Below, one piece after another: positions 62,225-64,000 of a DNA stretch of 64,000 nucleotides (positions within the stretch are counted from its first letter, which is position 1; each line of letters begins with the position of its first letter). This stretch comes from GWE2-51-13 sp942492825 (GTDB lineage Bacteria; Bacillota_I; Bacilli_A; Erysipelotrichales; Erysipelotrichaceae). Made by a program: the position numbers and the translations under genes. Under the pieces are notes generated by a model. That model saw nothing but the letters and a program-made list of their open reading frames with translations, was not told the origin of the DNA and did no database searches. The stretch spans positions 186,001-250,000 of the forward strand of contig OW818635.1 of assembly GCA_942492825.1 (NCBI GenBank). Reading direction: 5' to 3'.

Positions 62225-63746
62225 AATCGTCGTTCTTGACTTCGGAAGTCAATACAATCAATTGATCGCCCGTCGTATTCGTGAGATGGGTGTGTTTAGC
62301 GAGTTGAAGCCGCATACGTTGTCATTGGATGAAATCAGAAACGATCCTGAAATCAAAGGTATCGTTTTCTCTGGTGGTCCGAACTCCGTCTATGACAAAG
62401 ATGGTTTGTTGGTCGATCCGGAAATCTATAACTTGGGTTTACCGATCCTCGGGATTTGTTACGGGATGCAATTGATGGCCTATCAACTGGGTGGCAAGGT
62501 CGAGCCGGGACATACCCGGGAATATGGTAAAAACACGATCCATCTGACCGCCGAATCCGAACTTACCAAAGATCTTCCTGACCATCAACAAGTTTGGATG
62601 AGCCATGGCGACCATGTCGCCGCCTTACCCGAAGGGTTTATCGTCAACGCAAAAAGCGATAGCGGGATTTACGCGATCGTATCCGATGTTTCCCGTAAAC
62701 TTTACGCGATGCAATTTCATCCGGAAGTCCGTCATACCGTTTTTGGAAACGATATGTTACACCGATTTGTCTTCGACATTTGCCAAGCACAAAACAATTG
62801 GCAATTAGGCACTTTTATTGACCAACAAGTCGATTCGATCCGTCAAACGGTTGGCGATGACGAAGTGTTATGTGCACTTTCAGGCGGGGTGGACTCCGCT
62901 GTCGTCGCGGCATTGCTATACCGTGCGATCGGCAAGAAACTGACATGCATGTTTGTGGATCATGGGTTATTGCGTCATGAGGAAGCCGATAAAGTTGTCG
63001 ATACCTTTGAGAAACAGTTCGGTGTCAAATTGATCAAGATCGACGCCCGCGAACGGTTTATGAGCCGATTGGCCGGGGTTATCGATCCGGAGACCAAACG
63101 CAAAATCATCGGCGAAGAGTTCATCCGCGTCTTTGAATCGGAGTCCCGCAAATTGACACACGTCAAATGGTTGGCGCAGGGAACCCTCTATACGGATATC
63201 ATCGAGTCGGGAACCGCCACCGCGCAGACGATTAAGTCGCATCATAATGTCGGCGGCTTACCGAAAAACATGCAATTCCAATTAATCGAACCGTTAAATC
63301 TGTTATTCAAAGATGAAGTCCGCGCCTTAGGTTTACTGCTGGGTCTCTCCGAGGATCTCGTCCATCGTCAACCGTTCCCGGGTCCGGGATTGGCAATCCG
63401 CATCATCGGAGATGTCACGGAAGAAAAGTTGGATCTGGTACGCAAAAGCGACCATATCTTGCATCAGGAAATCAAAAACGCCGGGTTGAATCGGGAAATT
63501 TGGCAGTACTTTACTGTCCTCACCAACATCCGTTCGGTCGGTGTCATGGGGGATCAACGCACCTATGACTATGCGTTAGGCATCCGCGCGGTAACATCGA
63601 TCGACGGGATGACAGCGGATTATGCCCGCATTCCTTATGAAGTGCTGGATATCATATCGCGTCGTATCGTCAACGAGATCAAAGGCATCAACCGAATCGT
63701 ATATGACATCACATCGAAGCCTCCCGGAACCATTGAGTGGGAATAA
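62214..63746 (+). CDS. guaA: GMP synthase (glutamine-hydrolysing)
   Basis: This 510-residue enzyme makes GMP from XMP, glutamine and ATP. The N-terminal class I amidotransferase (1-190) has GICYGMQLMA with the catalytic cysteine near 81 and MQFHPEV with the His. The ATP-pyrophosphatase P-loop LSGGVDSAV is near 224, and the C-terminal dimer domain ends in DITSKPPGTIEWE. The start is GTG 62214, with AAAGGAGG 12 bases upstream, overlapping guaB by 11 bases. It is the last gene of the riboswitch operon. Confidence 0.97.
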   Translation: MADKIVVLDFGSQYNQLIARRIREMGVFSELKPHTLSLDEIRNDPEIKGIVFSGGPNSVYDKDGLLVDPEIYNLGLPILGICYGMQLMAYQLGGKVEPGHTREYGKNTIHLTAESELTKDLPDHQQVWMSHGDHVAALPEGFIVNAKSDSGIYAIVSDVSRKLYAMQFHPEVRHTVFGNDMLHRFVFDICQAQNNWQLGTFIDQQVDSIRQTVGDDEVLCALSGGVDSAVVAALLYRAIGKKLTCMFVDHGLLRHEEADKVVDTFEKQFGVKLIKIDARERFMSRLAGVIDPETKRKIIGEEFIRVFESESRKLTHVKWLAQGTLYTDIIESGTATAQTIKSHHNVGGLPKNMQFQLIEPLNLLFKDEVRALGLLLGLSEDLVHRQPFPGPGLAIRIIGDVTEEKLDLVRKSDHILHQEIKNAGLNREIWQYFTVLTNIRSVGVMGDQRTYDYALGIRAVTSIDGMTADYARIPYEVLDIISRRIVNEIKGINRIVYDITSKPPGTIEWE

Positions 63747-63756
63747 CTAATACAAA

Positions 63757-63794
63757 GCTGGAAACCCAATCGTAATGATGGTTTCCGGCTTTTT
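63757..63794 (+). terminator. Terminator of ade-guaB-guaA
   Basis: GCTGGAAACC (63757-63766) pairs with GGTTTCCGGC (63780-63789) with one G-U pair, and is followed by five T. Confidence 0.88.
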
Positions 63795-64000
63795 CTTAAC
63801 TTTTTTGATAACGTTTTGTGTACTTTACCAATTCAGAAATTATACAATGTCGCAATTGATTATAAGGTCACTATGTAATTTTTTTCTGGAGGGGAATATA
63901 TCCGTAATGTAGACACCCTTGATGATGGGTTTATTTGTCCGTTATTATCGATCTTTTCAATCGGGGGGGGTCATTGGCTATGCGTTCAGCAAATCCCCGA
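63795..64000. other. Right-edge intergenic region, unresolved
   Basis: No complete gene is visible. It contains TATACAAT near 63842 (possible -10), a GGAGGGG at about 63887 followed by an ATG that is stopped at once, an ACCC/GGGT hairpin near 63918-63933, and TCGGGG (63961-63966) complementary to CCCCGA at the very end. An ATG at 63980 preceded by eight G could start a gene that leaves the window. Confidence 0.35.

Noticed and set aside
1..64000. TGA read as tryptophan (Mycoplasma code)
   Set aside because: Several genes end in TGA (for example at 979 and 8818) and conserved proteins contain no internal TGA.
1..64000. CRISPR array, insertion sequence or rRNA
   Set aside because: No regularly spaced repeats, transposase-like proteins or rRNA segments were seen on either strand.
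63960..64000. tmRNA or SRP RNA 5' end suggested by the G run
   Set aside because: The sequence after the G run does not match the conserved start of either RNA.

Overview
The window is about 64 kb of bacterial chromosome that reads as a low-to-mid G+C Gram-positive-type genome from the Bacillota/Mycoplasmatota side. Reasons: strong AGGAGG-type ribosome binding sites, short leaders, many rho-independent terminators, MerR/PadR/DUF2089 regulators, a Bacillus-like DbpA helicase, a purine riboswitch and paired U32 proteins. Genes end in TGA as well as TAA and TAG, so the standard code applies. I do not assign a species.

Layout. 1-980: edge of a NIF3-like gene and a DUF3159 membrane protein. 1,000-7,500: an A+T-richer accessory stretch with small unknown proteins, a MerR/hydrolase/lipoprotein set, a cupin gene, a broken RhuM-Fic gene and an MBL-fold hydrolase. 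It abuts an intact tRNA-Ser, and two decayed copies of that tRNA's 3' end plus terminator lie inside it, which look like old attachment scars or dead tandem copies. 7,775-15,255: housekeeping genes (tsaC, pepF, pepT, tRNA-Leu, NfeD/SPFH, radical SAM). 15,300-28,550: tocopherol-cyclase-like protein, His-tailed DMT exporter, DUF2089 and PadR regulators with linked membrane genes, dbpA, an ABC-2 transporter, a RibBA with a damaged RibB half, yaaA, and serC-serA. 28,574-35,330: a divergent envelope cluster, with GT2-GtrA, NAGPA-type glycosidase and a membrane protein on the minus strand, and CotH kinase with lamin-tail domains, VTC polyphosphate polymerase and DUF4956 on the plus strand. 35,397-38,433: oxidoreductase and proBA. 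38,434-40,044: a second A+T-rich patch with two membrane-anchored unknowns. 40,151-54,874: aminotransferases, nitroreductases, rubredoxin, secreted beta-propeller lipoprotein, 5'-nucleotidase, a GNAT-Nudix fusion, YggS, GH13 glucosidase, Bcp and LtaE. 54,990-59,126: MFS, two U32 (TrhP1/TrhP2-like) and an rRNA/tRNA methyltransferase in one overlapping operon. 59,168-63,794: a guanine-type riboswitch before ade-guaB-guaA.

How they work together. The last operon turns adenine into hypoxanthine and carries IMP to GMP, so control by guanine is logical. The CotH/VTC/DUF4956 genes facing glycosyltransferase/NAGPA genes are the best candidate for an undescribed envelope system. Several promoters place TATAAT exactly six bases before ATG with no ribosome binding site, suggesting leaderless mRNAs. 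All functions are read from sequence by eye; no database search was run.
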